DNA from: Bacteroidota bacterium
Lineage (GTDB): Bacteria; Bacteroidota; Bacteroidia; Chitinophagales; BACL12
Direction of reading: 5' to 3'
Assembly: GCA_016715425.1 (NCBI GenBank)
Contig: JADKAC010000005.1
Span: forward strand, 558,001-622,000
Length of the DNA: 64,000 nt
Shown here: positions 51,627-60,132 of the stretch, one piece after another
Layout: every line of letters starts with the position of its first letter
How positions within the stretch are numbered: position 1 is the first letter of the stretch
The notes under the pieces: model-generated
Told to the model about the DNA's origin: nothing
Databases searched by the model: none
The model's input: the letters and a program-made list of their open reading frames with translations, nothing else
Program-made: the position numbers and the translations under genes

Positions 51627-52679
51627 TTATTTAGTTATATTAATATTTACTGTTCTATTGGCCTTATCTGATTTACCTGAATTATTTACAATACCAGTTC
51701 GAATAGCCCTTCCATTTAAACTACCAATTGCTGAAGCCACTGCATTCGCTCTATCTTGAGCCAATGCGGGATTCCCATTGCCTTGGGAATTAGGAGTAGT
51801 TTGAGCTATATGATTAGAAGGGGCTCCATCTGTTTGACCAATAACTGTTATATTTTGAAAGACAGATAAATCAAGTGTACCAGGAATACCATTAATACCA
51901 ACTACAGGAATATTTGTGCTTGTTAGAGTTGATCTTGCCATTGCTATTTGGTTTTGAACATCCGCTGGTGTATTAGAAGATGCAAGATCTTTATTATTTA
52001 ATTGGTAGCCATCTGCATTATAATGAATATTTAATGAATATTGAAATCCGTTAAGAGAGGTAGTCGTTCCCGGATCATTTACGGCGTTTTGATCTTGAAT
52101 TGCATTTGAAGAGAAACTTCGCTGCCCACCGGATTTAGTTATCCAACTCCCTGCCTCAATGCGATCGAGTGGGTTAACACCTGGGCTGGTCGAAGTTGCA
52201 AGTTGAGCTTCAACTGATCCTGGAACAAAACCGGTCCCCGTGGTCGAATTAAGCAAATTACCAGATGCATCATAGAGATTATAAGTTACAGTTAAGTTAG
52301 GCTGTTCTGCTCTTGAGACAATCTTAGAAACATTGACTTGAGTCAAGGCTGGATCAGCGGAGGTTGCTGGACGAATTGAAACTACGACGGCTTCCAATCC
52401 ATCCAAATCTATCGCCATTATAGGAGTATTACTTGCAAATTGGTAAGAAGATAAATATGCATATAGCTTTGTTAATGGATCAACACTCAAAAACTTACCA
52501 AGCCGTGAATTATATATTCTAAAACCATAATCATAAGCATTTCCTTCTCCGTACGTTTCTGAATCACTCTCTTTGCCGTTAAACCCAAACCTGTATTCAC
52601 TTCCGGCGCTCCAGTTTCTTCCTGGCGTTAACATCCCAATGGGATTGTGAGGTGAGGGTGAAAAACTGGATGGTTTCAT
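51627..52679 (-). CDS. Orphan RHS tip with OmpA-like C-terminus
   Basis: The 350-residue protein starts MKPSSFSPSPHNPIGMLTPG, enters the RHS core (FGFNGKESDSETYGEGNAYD, RIYNSRLGKFLSVDPLTKLY) and leaves it near residue 95. The C-terminal part, from about residue 260, has FQNITVIGQTDGAPSN, NPALAQDRANAVASAIGSL and KANRTVNINI. These are spaced like the OmpA family's peptidoglycan-binding domain (Asp in TDG, Arg in the DR-x-x-A-V helix, the NR-x-V end). The tip could thus hold on to peptidoglycan. No RHS repeats precede it. Confidence 0.75.
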   Translation of the reverse strand: MKPSSFSPSPHNPIGMLTPGRNWSAGSEYRFGFNGKESDSETYGEGNAYDYGFRIYNSRLGKFLSVDPLTKLYAYLSSYQFASNTPIMAIDLDGLEAVVVSIRPATSADPALTQVNVSKIVSRAEQPNLTVTYNLYDASGNLLNSTTGTGFVPGSVEAQLATSTSPGVNPLDRIEAGSWITKSGGQRSFSSNAIQDQNAVNDPGTTTSLNGFQYSLNIHYNADGYQLNNKDLASSNTPADVQNQIAMARSTLTSTNIPVVGINGIPGTLDLSVFQNITVIGQTDGAPSNHIAQTTPNSQGNGNPALAQDRANAVASAIGSLNGRAIRTGIVNNSGKSDKANRTVNINITK

Positions 52680-52870
52680 CTTATAAATTTAAAGATAGAA
52701 TTTGAATTATTAAATTGAAAATTATGGCAAATGAATTTATAATAATTAGTAATGAAAATTACGCAAGGTTCAAACAGTATTATTTATTTTTTTTTGAGTT
52801 TAGAACTCTGCGAAACTGGAAAACAAAAAAATGCTGCGAAGAGGCACGCAAAAAAAAAAGGGCGAAAAAT
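52680..52870 (-). promoter_or_regulatory. Conserved leader upstream of an orphan RHS tip
   Basis: The leader shares blocks with those upstream of other tips: TATAAATTTAAAGATAGAAT next to the ATG, ATGAAAATTACGC further out, and an inverted repeat (GCAAGGTTCAAAC at 52763-52775 and GTTTAGAACTCTGC at 52798-52811). Related sequences lie at 51014-51130, 56325-56460 and 62605-62740. It may be a promoter/terminator hairpin or a homology block used for recombination. Confidence 0.5.
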
Positions 52871-52935
52871 CAAGAAAATAAGTTTTTATTGAAAGAGTGG
52901 TATTCAACCACAAGGAAAGGAAAAAATTACTCTTC

Positions 52936-53496
52936 TCATCTATGTTCTGCCCCGTCCAAACCATTATCATACTCCCCTTTGTATTTTGAACAAGGTATCA
53001 TAGATATTGGCTGGCTTATACTTAGCCCGTTTCTTGTGTAAGATAGTTTACTCGCCAACTCTTTTGATTTTAAGCTAACGGTAAATAACCCTATTATGCG
53101 TTTATCCTTAGGAATTCTATAAATGATTAAATTTCTAATTGTACTCGAATTAAAAAAATTAGTAGAAAGTAGAGAATAAAAACAGTGCCTTTTGTTTTGA
53201 AGTTTAACTAAAGGGAATTTCTGACTTTTAATTCTTTCCAATTGTTCAACGGATATATTTTCAATTATCAAAAGACTGTCCTTGTTGTAACTACTTTTTA
53301 TTTGTTCATCATCAGAAAGAACAAAATAAATATCGTACTTGCTAAGTATTTTTTTTGTTTCATTTACTTGATTTTGATCGCCTGAAAACTCAATTTTAAG
53401 CGTTATTTGGTTTTGACTGAAAACAAGATTATTTGAACTTGTTATCAGTAAACCGAGTAAAACAATAAACAATAATCTTATCGTATGAAAGAACAT
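52936..53496 (-). CDS. Secreted protein, candidate immunity protein of the JAB-like RHS tip
   Basis: From the ATG at 53496 the 186-residue product has a signal peptide (FFHTIRLLFIVLLGLLITSS, cleavage near FSQN). The mature part contains ITLKIEFSGDQNQVNETKKI and a long C-terminal region without known motifs. It starts 10 bases after the RHS tip gene ends. The longer frame from 53562 overlaps the tip gene and is not favoured. Confidence 0.6.
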   Translation of the reverse strand: MFFHTIRLLFIVLLGLLITSSNNLVFSQNQITLKIEFSGDQNQVNETKKILSKYDIYFVLSDDEQIKSSYNKDSLLIIENISVEQLERIKSQKFPLVKLQNKRHCFYSLLSTNFFNSSTIRNLIIYRIPKDKRIIGLFTVSLKSKELASKLSYTRNGLSISQPISMIPCSKYKGEYDNGLDGAEHR

Positions 53497-53506
53497 AAAG
53501 TTGTTT

Positions 53507-54493
53507 TTATGGGGATTGTTTTTTATCAAATTTTTTACCCAAACTTCCCCTATCTCCCTCAATCATTTTATCTGCTTCTCCTCCGCCAATTGTACCTACC
53601 TTATTTGTGTTTTTATCAAAAACGATAATAGCAGAGTAACGACCACTTTCATCAAAATAAGTTCTTTGAGTATTTGGGTCTTTCCTTTTGACCACATCTC
53701 CATTTTTCCCCACAATAATATTAGTTTCAAAATTTTTAAAAGCACTTTCATCTTGGGGTCTTCCTGGTTCATCCATTGATGGTTCACTTGCAGAAGAATA
53801 ATAATCTATTCCTGCGTCAGTTTTGAACATTCTTGTTGGGTGCGAATGAAGGGAAACATCACCTCTTAATGGTATTGTTGTACTTCCTCCTTCATCATAA
53901 CTTATCTCTCCTGTTGGGGTGTAGTTATCTCCGTCTTTTGCCATTGTGTTTCCAAATTCACCAACTTGGCCTTTTTCGGTTAAGGATAGTTTCAGCATTT
54001 TATTAGAGTAACTTAAAACGTCTTTATTCAAAAGCAACATACCGTTTTTAAACTCGGCTGCTTTATTTATTGATTGTGTTTCATTGTTTAACCCTTGTTT
54101 GGTAGATTTAATTATGGCACGTTTTACTTTGAGGTCTGTTACTTTTGCAACTAAATTATTATCTACACCGTCTGTTCCTATCCACTTTCCATTAAAATAA
54201 AACTCTGTTTCTCCTTCGGGGTCAATAAATATTATAGGATTATTTAACCCAAACTTATAAGACGACCAACCCGGTTGTAGTGCAAATTTTGGGTCAATTG
54301 ACCACCATTGCCCTATGCGTGGGTCATATCCACGTTCGCCAAAATCAAAATGTTTTCCGCTTCCACTTATCTCATCTACTTTCTCTTTGCCATTAAACCC
54401 AAACCTGTATTCACTTCCAGCGCTCCAATTTCTCCCTGGCGTTAACATCCCAAAGGGATAGTGATGTGAGGGTGAAAATTTAGATGGGTTCAT
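53507..54493 (-). CDS. Orphan RHS tip with JAB-like peptidase/deubiquitinase domain
   Basis: The 328-residue protein begins MNPSKFSPSHHYPFGMLTPG and has a shortened core ending in LNNPIIFIDPEGE. The C-terminal domain shows RGDVSLHSHPTRM (H-S-H-P at 216-219) and a downstream acidic stretch (EPSMDEPGRPQDESAF), the arrangement of JAB/JAMM zinc peptidases as found in polymorphic toxins. FETNIIVGKNGDVVKR follows. The usual S-x2-D spacing is not exact, so metal coordination is uncertain. The next gene, 10 bases on, has a signal peptide. Confidence 0.75.
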   Translation of the reverse strand: MNPSKFSPSHHYPFGMLTPGRNWSAGSEYRFGFNGKEKVDEISGSGKHFDFGERGYDPRIGQWWSIDPKFALQPGWSSYKFGLNNPIIFIDPEGETEFYFNGKWIGTDGVDNNLVAKVTDLKVKRAIIKSTKQGLNNETQSINKAAEFKNGMLLLNKDVLSYSNKMLKLSLTEKGQVGEFGNTMAKDGDNYTPTGEISYDEGGSTTIPLRGDVSLHSHPTRMFKTDAGIDYYSSASEPSMDEPGRPQDESAFKNFETNIIVGKNGDVVKRKDPNTQRTYFDESGRYSAIIVFDKNTNKVGTIGGGEADKMIEGDRGSLGKKFDKKQSP

Positions 54494-54666
54494 TATATAA
54501 ATTTAAAAATAATATTGAATCATATATTAATTAAATCCCCACGAGAATTCATAATATTCAAAATTAAATACCCACGACCAGGAATATATTTTTTATACCA
54601 TTGATGGGTTGATTTAAGCGGCGAAGCTGAAGGGGATTTGAAATGAGTTAATATAATTATATCAAC

Positions 54667-55152
54667 TCATTCCTTTACCTTTAAATAAACCAAGTGCTGT
54701 TTAACATTATTAATCCTAAAAAAAACCAGCGAGTCTTCATAAATCTTCCCCTTCCAATAATCAAAACCATTCATTCCATCAGCGTATATTTCTAATTTCA
54801 AAATTCCATCTTCTATTTTGTAATAATGGTATTCTGCATACGCACTGGTCATTGCTTCTGAATAAGAGGGCTTGTGGTCTAAATTTAACCATCGTAATTG
54901 ACCATTAATTAAAAACAGAAGAATATGATATACTGAATCTTCAACAATACTGACTGATGTCTTACCATCACTACCTACAATTAACCATGAAACATTATAA
55001 TAATATGAATTAGTATCTATCGTGTTATTTTGTAATTGATTGTAATCATAAAGACTAATTGGATCTTTTGCATATGTATAATCTCTCGGTTGATTTAATA
55101 TACTGCATGCAGCGAATGAAGATAATATTAATAAAATAATTACAAGTCTCAT
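54667..55152 (-). CDS. Lipoprotein, candidate immunity protein of the toxin-23-like RHS tip
   Basis: The 161-residue protein starts with a lipoprotein signal (RLVIILLILSSFAAC, lipidated at Cys 16). The mature part is beta-rich (YYYNVSWLIVGSDGKTSVSI, GILKLEIYADGMNGFDYWKG). It begins 21 bases after the RHS tip gene at 55174. No family is recognised. The lipid anchor implies protection at the periplasmic face of the envelope. Confidence 0.6.
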   Translation of the reverse strand: MRLVIILLILSSFAACSILNQPRDYTYAKDPISLYDYNQLQNNTIDTNSYYYNVSWLIVGSDGKTSVSIVEDSVYHILLFLINGQLRWLNLDHKPSYSEAMTSAYAEYHYYKIEDGILKLEIYADGMNGFDYWKGKIYEDSLVFFRINNVKQHLVYLKVKE

Positions 55153-55173
55153 ACCTTTTATGTTTAATTATAG

Positions 55174-56280
55174 TTACCATCTTTGACCTAAACCAAGGTT
55201 TAACTGAAGGGTTGATCCTGATGTGTTTAAAAATCTTGGAATAGGATCTGAACATTTACAACCTGCATCCTCACCTTTCCAGTTATCATGTATTAAATTC
55301 TGTAACCATTGCCCATTAATTGCACCATTACCAACATGATTAATACCTATAACATAAGATTGAGTTGTTAAACGAATCGAGGTTTGGCCATTATTGTATT
55401 GCTGCTCGGTGGTAGGCTGTGAATAATATAAATTTTTATCACCTCCTATATATGATTTTTTACCATCAGGTCTTAACCCGGTAAACGCATCATAGCCAAC
55501 AGTTAATTTATTAAATTCATTGAACTGACCTTGTATTTCAAATCCTCCGGTATAATATGAATCGTTTTGGGGCGAGCCTGCATATTCAGAAAATAGATCA
55601 TTATAGGTGCCTAAACTAACTGGCCCTCCCCTTACATAAGCATATCCTGTTGTTTGATTTCTGCCGGGCTGGCTTCCACCCATTGAACTAAATGTTTGTG
55701 TTATACCTACACTCGCTGAAGCCGCATAACTTGATGTAACATTATTACCAGATAGATTATGAAAGATGTTCATCGTCAGCCCGGGTGCACTTCCGAGACC
55801 TCCTGTTATTCCGCCACTTACATTAAAATCCATGATAGGTTGCGGATTACCTGTATTCCCCTGATTAGAGCCTATACCGCCTAAATTAAAATTGAGCGAT
55901 GCACTAAAATCACCTTGTATTCCACCGAATGTAGCATTGCCTCCCACTGATGCACTAACTCGCATATTCGACGAGGATTTTCCTCCTAAATTAAGTTGTA
56001 AGCCAACTTGCCCATATACGCCGCTTCCATCACTACCCGGTGGCCAGTCACCTTTTGGATCACTATATTTAATTGGATTATTATGATTTGTTGCGTAAGG
56101 ACTTTCGCTTGCAGATTTTTTTGAGTCAATACTCCACCATCTGGAAATTCTTGCATCTAATTCACGATAAAAAGTGCTGTAATTATTATCGTTTATTTCT
56201 CCATCTCTTAAACTTCCTTGATACCCAAAGCTATACCCATCACCACTTCCCGCATTCCAATTTCTTCCCGGCGTTAACAT
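55174..56280 (-). CDS. Orphan RHS tip with toxin-23-like beta-rich domain (entry frame broken)
   Basis: The 368-residue frame starts at MLTPGRNWNAG. The core is divergent (GYQGSLRDGEINDNNYSTFY, RELDARISRWWSID). The tip is Gly/Ser-rich and beta-strand-like (GGKSSSNMRVSASVGGNATF, YVRGGPVSLGTYNDLFSEYA, KLTVGYDAFTGLRPDGKKSY, GSTLQLNLGLGQRW), resembling the polymorphic toxin type 23 family. The usual entry ATG (56324) is out of frame because one base is missing in ATGAACCAACC compared with ATGAAGCCAACC of the 62604 tip. Confidence 0.65.
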   Translation of the reverse strand: MLTPGRNWNAGSGDGYSFGYQGSLRDGEINDNNYSTFYRELDARISRWWSIDSKKSASESPYATNHNNPIKYSDPKGDWPPGSDGSGVYGQVGLQLNLGGKSSSNMRVSASVGGNATFGGIQGDFSASLNFNLGGIGSNQGNTGNPQPIMDFNVSGGITGGLGSAPGLTMNIFHNLSGNNVTSSYAASASVGITQTFSSMGGSQPGRNQTTGYAYVRGGPVSLGTYNDLFSEYAGSPQNDSYYTGGFEIQGQFNEFNKLTVGYDAFTGLRPDGKKSYIGGDKNLYYSQPTTEQQYNNGQTSIRLTTQSYVIGINHVGNGAINGQWLQNLIHDNWKGEDAGCKCSDPIPRFLNTSGSTLQLNLGLGQRW

Positions 56281-56324
56281 CCCAAAGGGATGTGGATGCT
56301 GAGGTGATAAAGTGGTTGGTTCAT

Positions 56325-56460
56325 TTTATAAATGTAAAAATAGAATTGAAATTATATAATTGAAAATTTCAAAAAGTAGGCAACTAAAAATAGTACTGAA
56401 AATTACGCAGGGTTTAAACTGTTTTATTATTTTTTATTTGTGTTTAGAACCCTGCTGGAA
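56325..56460 (-). promoter_or_regulatory. Conserved leader with inverted repeat upstream of the toxin-23-like tip
   Basis: It shares GAAAATTACGCAGGGTTTAA with the leader at 62605. Inverted arms are GCAGGGTTTAAAC (56407-56419) and GTTTAGAACCCTGC (56442-56455), almost perfect, around an AT-rich loop. Confidence 0.5.
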
Positions 56461-56473
56461 CAAAAAAAGTCAT

Positions 56474-57037
56474 TTAATCAAAAATCTCTGGGTTAATTTC
56501 GGACAATATTTCATCAAGGAGCTTTCTCTTCTCTACAGAAAGTTCTGTCTCTCCTGCATGGTTTTTTATCATATCCATAGTTTTGTTTCCGCCAACGGAT
56601 ACTTCCATGCTTAAACCTAGTACTACATGTTGTCGAAAACAGCTATCTTGATAAACATAGGATAGTAAGCGGTTCAAGTTATAATAATATTGCTTCACTG
56701 CTATAGTCATTAAATGCTCTGATACATAACCATCACTAATACGGCATATGGCACCTAATGCTATAAAATATCGTTCATCTGTATGTCTGATTGATTGAGA
56801 GCAAAGGCTATCCATCAAGGCAAGGACACATGTATCAGCAACCCCCATTACAAATTTGTTAGGATTACTAATAATATCAGTTAAGTAGTCTTCAACATTC
56901 TTAGACTCTTCGCAAGCTATAAAATCGTTGTTATTATGGATTATAGCTACCTCATTTGATTGATCTATTATGCCTTTGTTAACACAAAGTGTAATTAGCA
57001 AAATGACGGCTAAAAGATTTATTAGATTCATATCCAT
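56474..57037 (-). CDS. Signal-peptide protein, candidate immunity protein of the L,D-transpeptidase-like tip
   Basis: The 187-residue protein has an N-terminal hydrophobic signal (MNLINLLAVILLITLCVNKG). The mature part is helical and includes several Cys residues (ACEESKNVEDYL, TCVLALMDSLCSQS, ICRISDG, DSCFRQHV). It starts 3 bases after the RHS tip gene. The strong coupling and periplasmic location suit an inhibitor of a periplasmic cell-wall enzyme. No family is recognised. Confidence 0.6.
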   Translation of the reverse strand: MDMNLINLLAVILLITLCVNKGIIDQSNEVAIIHNNNDFIACEESKNVEDYLTDIISNPNKFVMGVADTCVLALMDSLCSQSIRHTDERYFIALGAICRISDGYVSEHLMTIAVKQYYYNLNRLLSYVYQDSCFRQHVVLGLSMEVSVGGNKTMDMIKNHAGETELSVEKRKLLDEILSEINPEIFD

Positions 57038-57040
57038 TAT

Positions 57041-57883
57041 TTATTCATTGTGTAAATCATCTCCGGGAGTAGCTGTATCTTTTTGTTTTTCCTCAATTGA
57101 ATTAGTGGATGAATTAGTCTTTGCAGGTATTAAATACTCTCCATCTTTTTCTTCCAAATCATCCACTATCTTTAATTTGCCGCCAAATTCATTTGCATCA
57201 TTAGCTTCTAACTGGTCTGTTACTTCTTTCAGAGTCTTAATATCATCATCATAGCAACGCATGCATCCATGAGTCTTTTTCAAGGTTGGATCGTCCACTG
57301 GTTCCCATTCTCCGGTTTCCCTATTATAGGTTTCTTGACGGCCACCGTGTATTCGTATTAAATCTCTATTGCTATCTTTAATTTCACCTGATTCAGGAAT
57401 TAGAGCAAGCCGGGGATTAGGACCATAAGAGTTCCTATCACCCCCTGAAATCCATGGATTATTATCAGGAATGTCATAAGTGCCTAGAGGAGTATCGGAG
57501 TTTTTAACCATTCTATCACTACCTGCTGTTCCCTCTAATCGAACTTTGAATCGCATAACCTCATTTCCATGTCTATCAGTTACAATTGCAATACCATATC
57601 CGTACTTTGTTCTATCCTTATAAGCATGAACAGTAATATCCCATTTACCTGAGGGGTCAATTCTTAAAATCGGGTTATTTCTAACAAAGTGATAAGAACT
57701 AAAGCCTGGATATAAAACTGCTTCCGGGTCAACACTCATCCACCTCCCTAACCTTGAATCATATATCCTTGCACCAAAGTCATAAGCATTTCCTTCTCCA
57801 TACGTTTCTGCATCACTCTCTTTTCCATTAAACCCAAACCTGTACTCACTTCCGGCACTCCAATTTCTCCCCGGCGTTAACAT
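57041..57883 (-). CDS. Orphan RHS tip with L,D-transpeptidase (YkuD-like) domain
   Basis: The 280-residue frame begins at MLTPGRNWSAG and has a full short core (FGFNGKESDAETYGEGNAYD, RLGRWMSVDPEAVLYPGFSS). The tip from residue 81 shows TPLGTYDI (131-138), LIRIHGGRQ (175-183) and THGCMRCYDDDIKTLKEV (204-221). The H-G-C-x-R motif with the catalytic Cys 207 is the hallmark of YkuD L,D-transpeptidases, which act on peptidoglycan. The entry ATG (57927) used by other tips is out of frame here, as at 56280. The next gene has a signal sequence. Confidence 0.8.
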   Translation of the reverse strand: MLTPGRNWSAGSEYRFGFNGKESDAETYGEGNAYDFGARIYDSRLGRWMSVDPEAVLYPGFSSYHFVRNNPILRIDPSGKWDITVHAYKDRTKYGYGIAIVTDRHGNEVMRFKVRLEGTAGSDRMVKNSDTPLGTYDIPDNNPWISGGDRNSYGPNPRLALIPESGEIKDSNRDLIRIHGGRQETYNRETGEWEPVDDPTLKKTHGCMRCYDDDIKTLKEVTDQLEANDANEFGGKLKIVDDLEEKDGEYLIPAKTNSSTNSIEEKQKDTATPGDDLHNE

Positions 57884-58064
57884 CCCAAAGGGATTGTGAT
57901 GTGATGTGTAAAAATGGATGGGTTCATTTATTAAATCTACTATATATTTTGGATAAAGAATAGAATTATTTAAATCCGCATTGTTTCACCTTTCTTTTAT
58001 TTTTTTAAGGAGGTAAGAGCTCTGCGGAAACAAAAATTTTATTCGAGCAATAAAAAATTGAAAC

Positions 58065-58607
58065 TCAATTACAAAGAATTGGAAATACAATTCTAATAAA
58101 TTTCATATCTCCACCGATTAATGTAATATCAGAATTTACCCTTCTATTATAATAATGTTGGCTAATTAAAGCGATTAAATAGCAATTACATTTAAATGCC
58201 AACACTTGAATTCTATTTCCTTGTTCCAAAACCTCCTTCACTATCTCAAACTCATAAGCTTCATTTGAATTAGTATAATATTTTTCTAAATTTATTTGTT
58301 TGTCTAAATTAGAAGAATTCGAAATAAAAGACCAAAGCTCTCCCGTTAACTTTACATAATATCCATCATCTATTAATTTATTGAAATCCCAATCATGACT
58401 TTCTAAAATGCTGTCAATATCCTCCAACGAACTGTCGAAAATGTAAATGTTGCCACTGCCTTCAGGTGTTGAAAATTTAATAAGATAAGTATTGTCAACT
58501 CTCAAAGTATCAAGTATATAAAAGACGTCTTTCCCTCCCTGCGCATCAACTTGGCTCCAAATTTGAAAGTTCATTAGAATCAAATGAAATAGAAATATAC
58601 CTTTCAT
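58065..58607 (-). CDS. Secreted protein, candidate immunity protein of the metzincin-like tip
   Basis: The 180-residue protein carries a signal peptide (KGIFLFHLILMNFQIWSQ, cleavage near VDAQ). The mature part has YILDTLRVDNTYLIKFSTPE and VLEQGNRIQVLAFKCNCYLI, with no known domain. It lies 5 bases downstream of the RHS tip with the HExxH motif and so should inhibit that peptidase in the periplasm or outside. Confidence 0.6.
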   Translation of the reverse strand: MKGIFLFHLILMNFQIWSQVDAQGGKDVFYILDTLRVDNTYLIKFSTPEGSGNIYIFDSSLEDIDSILESHDWDFNKLIDDGYYVKLTGELWSFISNSSNLDKQINLEKYYTNSNEAYEFEIVKEVLEQGNRIQVLAFKCNCYLIALISQHYYNRRVNSDITLIGGDMKFIRIVFPILCN

Positions 58608-58612
58608 GTTTC

Positions 58613-59608
58613 CTATTTATTTACAACTTTGCCGTGTTTGAAATTATCAGGGGCATCTCCTTCAGTTGCCATTATAGAATGGTCACCTCTGGAATATCCT
58701 CTTTCTGACATAATTTCACCGCCCTCATTTTCAGAAGGAGAAGTGCCCAGCCCAACGTTAAATAATATTTGTTGAATTATAGCATCAGTATATTCAGGTA
58801 ATCTGTCTAAGCCTGTTTGTTTCGCAACATCCAGCTGTTGCATAGCTCCAAAAGTTGTATGTTGAACTCCGAAAGCATGTCCCATTTCATGTATAGTGGT
58901 ACTAAGGCCAATTCTGTCACTAACATGAACTTCAGAATTTACATCAGTATGTCCATACCAAATTACTCCAATGGGTGCTTCCAATTGAATAGCTTCATGA
59001 GGCTCAACTATTAACGTATTTGCGTATGAACGTTCACCTGTAAACGAAATTTCTCCTGTTTCAGAGTTATAATCATCACCATATGTCCCACTATAATCAA
59101 TTCGATTAGAAGGCTTGGCTTGTAGATCAAATTCAATATCGTAGTCAATTACCGTCCCATCAGCCTGTTCAACTTCATATATAAATTTACCATTGACTTG
59201 CCTCTTAATAGCAATTACCGCTTGGGTAGCAGTTTGTTGTGATTTAAGGTCCGATTCAGGATAGTAAAATGTGGCTTTTACAATAATAGTACGAGCGTTA
59301 TGGTCCACATAAACCTCGTAATCTTTGCCGTTTCTGTCAATATACAGTATTGGGTTATTAGCAGTATATACATAGGGGGATAAATTTGCGTACTTTCCAG
59401 ACATAGGATCTACACTCATCCACCTTCCCAATCTCGCATCATAAATCCTCTCTCCAAAATCATAAGAATTTCCATCTCCATACGTTTCTGTATCGCTTTC
59501 TTTGCCGTTAAACCCAAACCTGTATTCACTTCCGCTGCTCCAATTTCTTCCTGGCGTTAACATCCCAAAGGGATAGGGATGTGGAAGTGTAAAAATGTAT
59601 GGTTTCAT
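58613..59608 (-). CDS. Orphan RHS tip with metzincin-type zinc peptidase domain
   Basis: The 331-residue protein begins MKPYIFTLPHPYPFGMLTPG in frame. The core ends with NNPILYIDRNGK near residue 95. The tip contains STTIHEMGHAFGVQH (HEMGHAFGVQH at 240-250), the full H-E-x2-H-x2-G-x2-H zinc signature of metzincins. Further along a Met could serve as the Met-turn (SIMATEGDAPD near the end). It is likely a secreted protease toxin. The downstream gene, after 5 bases, has a signal peptide. Confidence 0.8.
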   Translation of the reverse strand: MKPYIFTLPHPYPFGMLTPGRNWSSGSEYRFGFNGKESDTETYGDGNSYDFGERIYDARLGRWMSVDPMSGKYANLSPYVYTANNPILYIDRNGKDYEVYVDHNARTIIVKATFYYPESDLKSQQTATQAVIAIKRQVNGKFIYEVEQADGTVIDYDIEFDLQAKPSNRIDYSGTYGDDYNSETGEISFTGERSYANTLIVEPHEAIQLEAPIGVIWYGHTDVNSEVHVSDRIGLSTTIHEMGHAFGVQHTTFGAMQQLDVAKQTGLDRLPEYTDAIIQQILFNVGLGTSPSENEGGEIMSERGYSRGDHSIMATEGDAPDNFKHGKVVNK

Positions 59609-59712
59609 AATCTAAAATTACCATTTAGGAAAGTATGTTTAATGATGGATATTTTAGTTAGTTAGATTCCAGTCAATTGTTAAAAACACTATTCATTATT
59701 TGACCTTTTAAT

Positions 59713-60126
59713 TTATTCTTGCTTTCGATAACAATTTTGATTCGGTAAATCTGCTGAATAATATCCTACACAAAACTCTATCTTTCCCTTACTTCGTTCT
59801 ATCGTATGAGACCAACTACCAATTGTGTCTATAGCAAGTTCAGGAAACTTGATCAAATCCCTATCCAAATTATGAAAATATGAACTAAACTCAATTACAT
59901 TACTTTGTCCCTTTTTAAAATTCCACTTACCACTCATATCCAAAACTAAATGTTTTTTTATGTCATAAACTTTTCTATCGTACACACCATTTTCTTTAAG
60001 CACTATCGTATCGAAGCAATTTTTATAATCAACAGGGGTATAAATTCCTAGTATTTCTTGTTCTGTAAATCTATATACACAAGATATCAGAAATAGTACT
60101 GTAAAAATGGAATAAACTGATTTCAT
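59713..60126 (-). CDS. Lipoprotein, candidate immunity protein
   Basis: The 137-residue protein has a lipoprotein signal (KSVYSIFTVLFLISC). The mature part resembles a small lipocalin-like or stress-type lipoprotein: EILGIYTPVDYKNCFDTIVL, GVYDRKVYDIKKHLVLDMSG KWNF-type strands. It lies downstream of the frameshifted tip at 60133-61114 in the immunity position. No family is recognised with confidence. Confidence 0.6.
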   Translation of the reverse strand: MKSVYSIFTVLFLISCVYRFTEQEILGIYTPVDYKNCFDTIVLKENGVYDRKVYDIKKHLVLDMSGKWNFKKGQSNVIEFSSYFHNLDRDLIKFPELAIDTIGSWSHTIERSKGKIEFCVGYYSADLPNQNCYRKQE

Positions 60127-60132
60127 CTTTTA

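Noticed and set aside
52715..53041. 108-codon plus-strand frame beginning MKIMANEF
   Set aside because: It lies in the leader of the tip at 51627 and antisense to the immunity gene at 52936, and its composition (Lys-rich, from A-rich DNA) looks non-coding.
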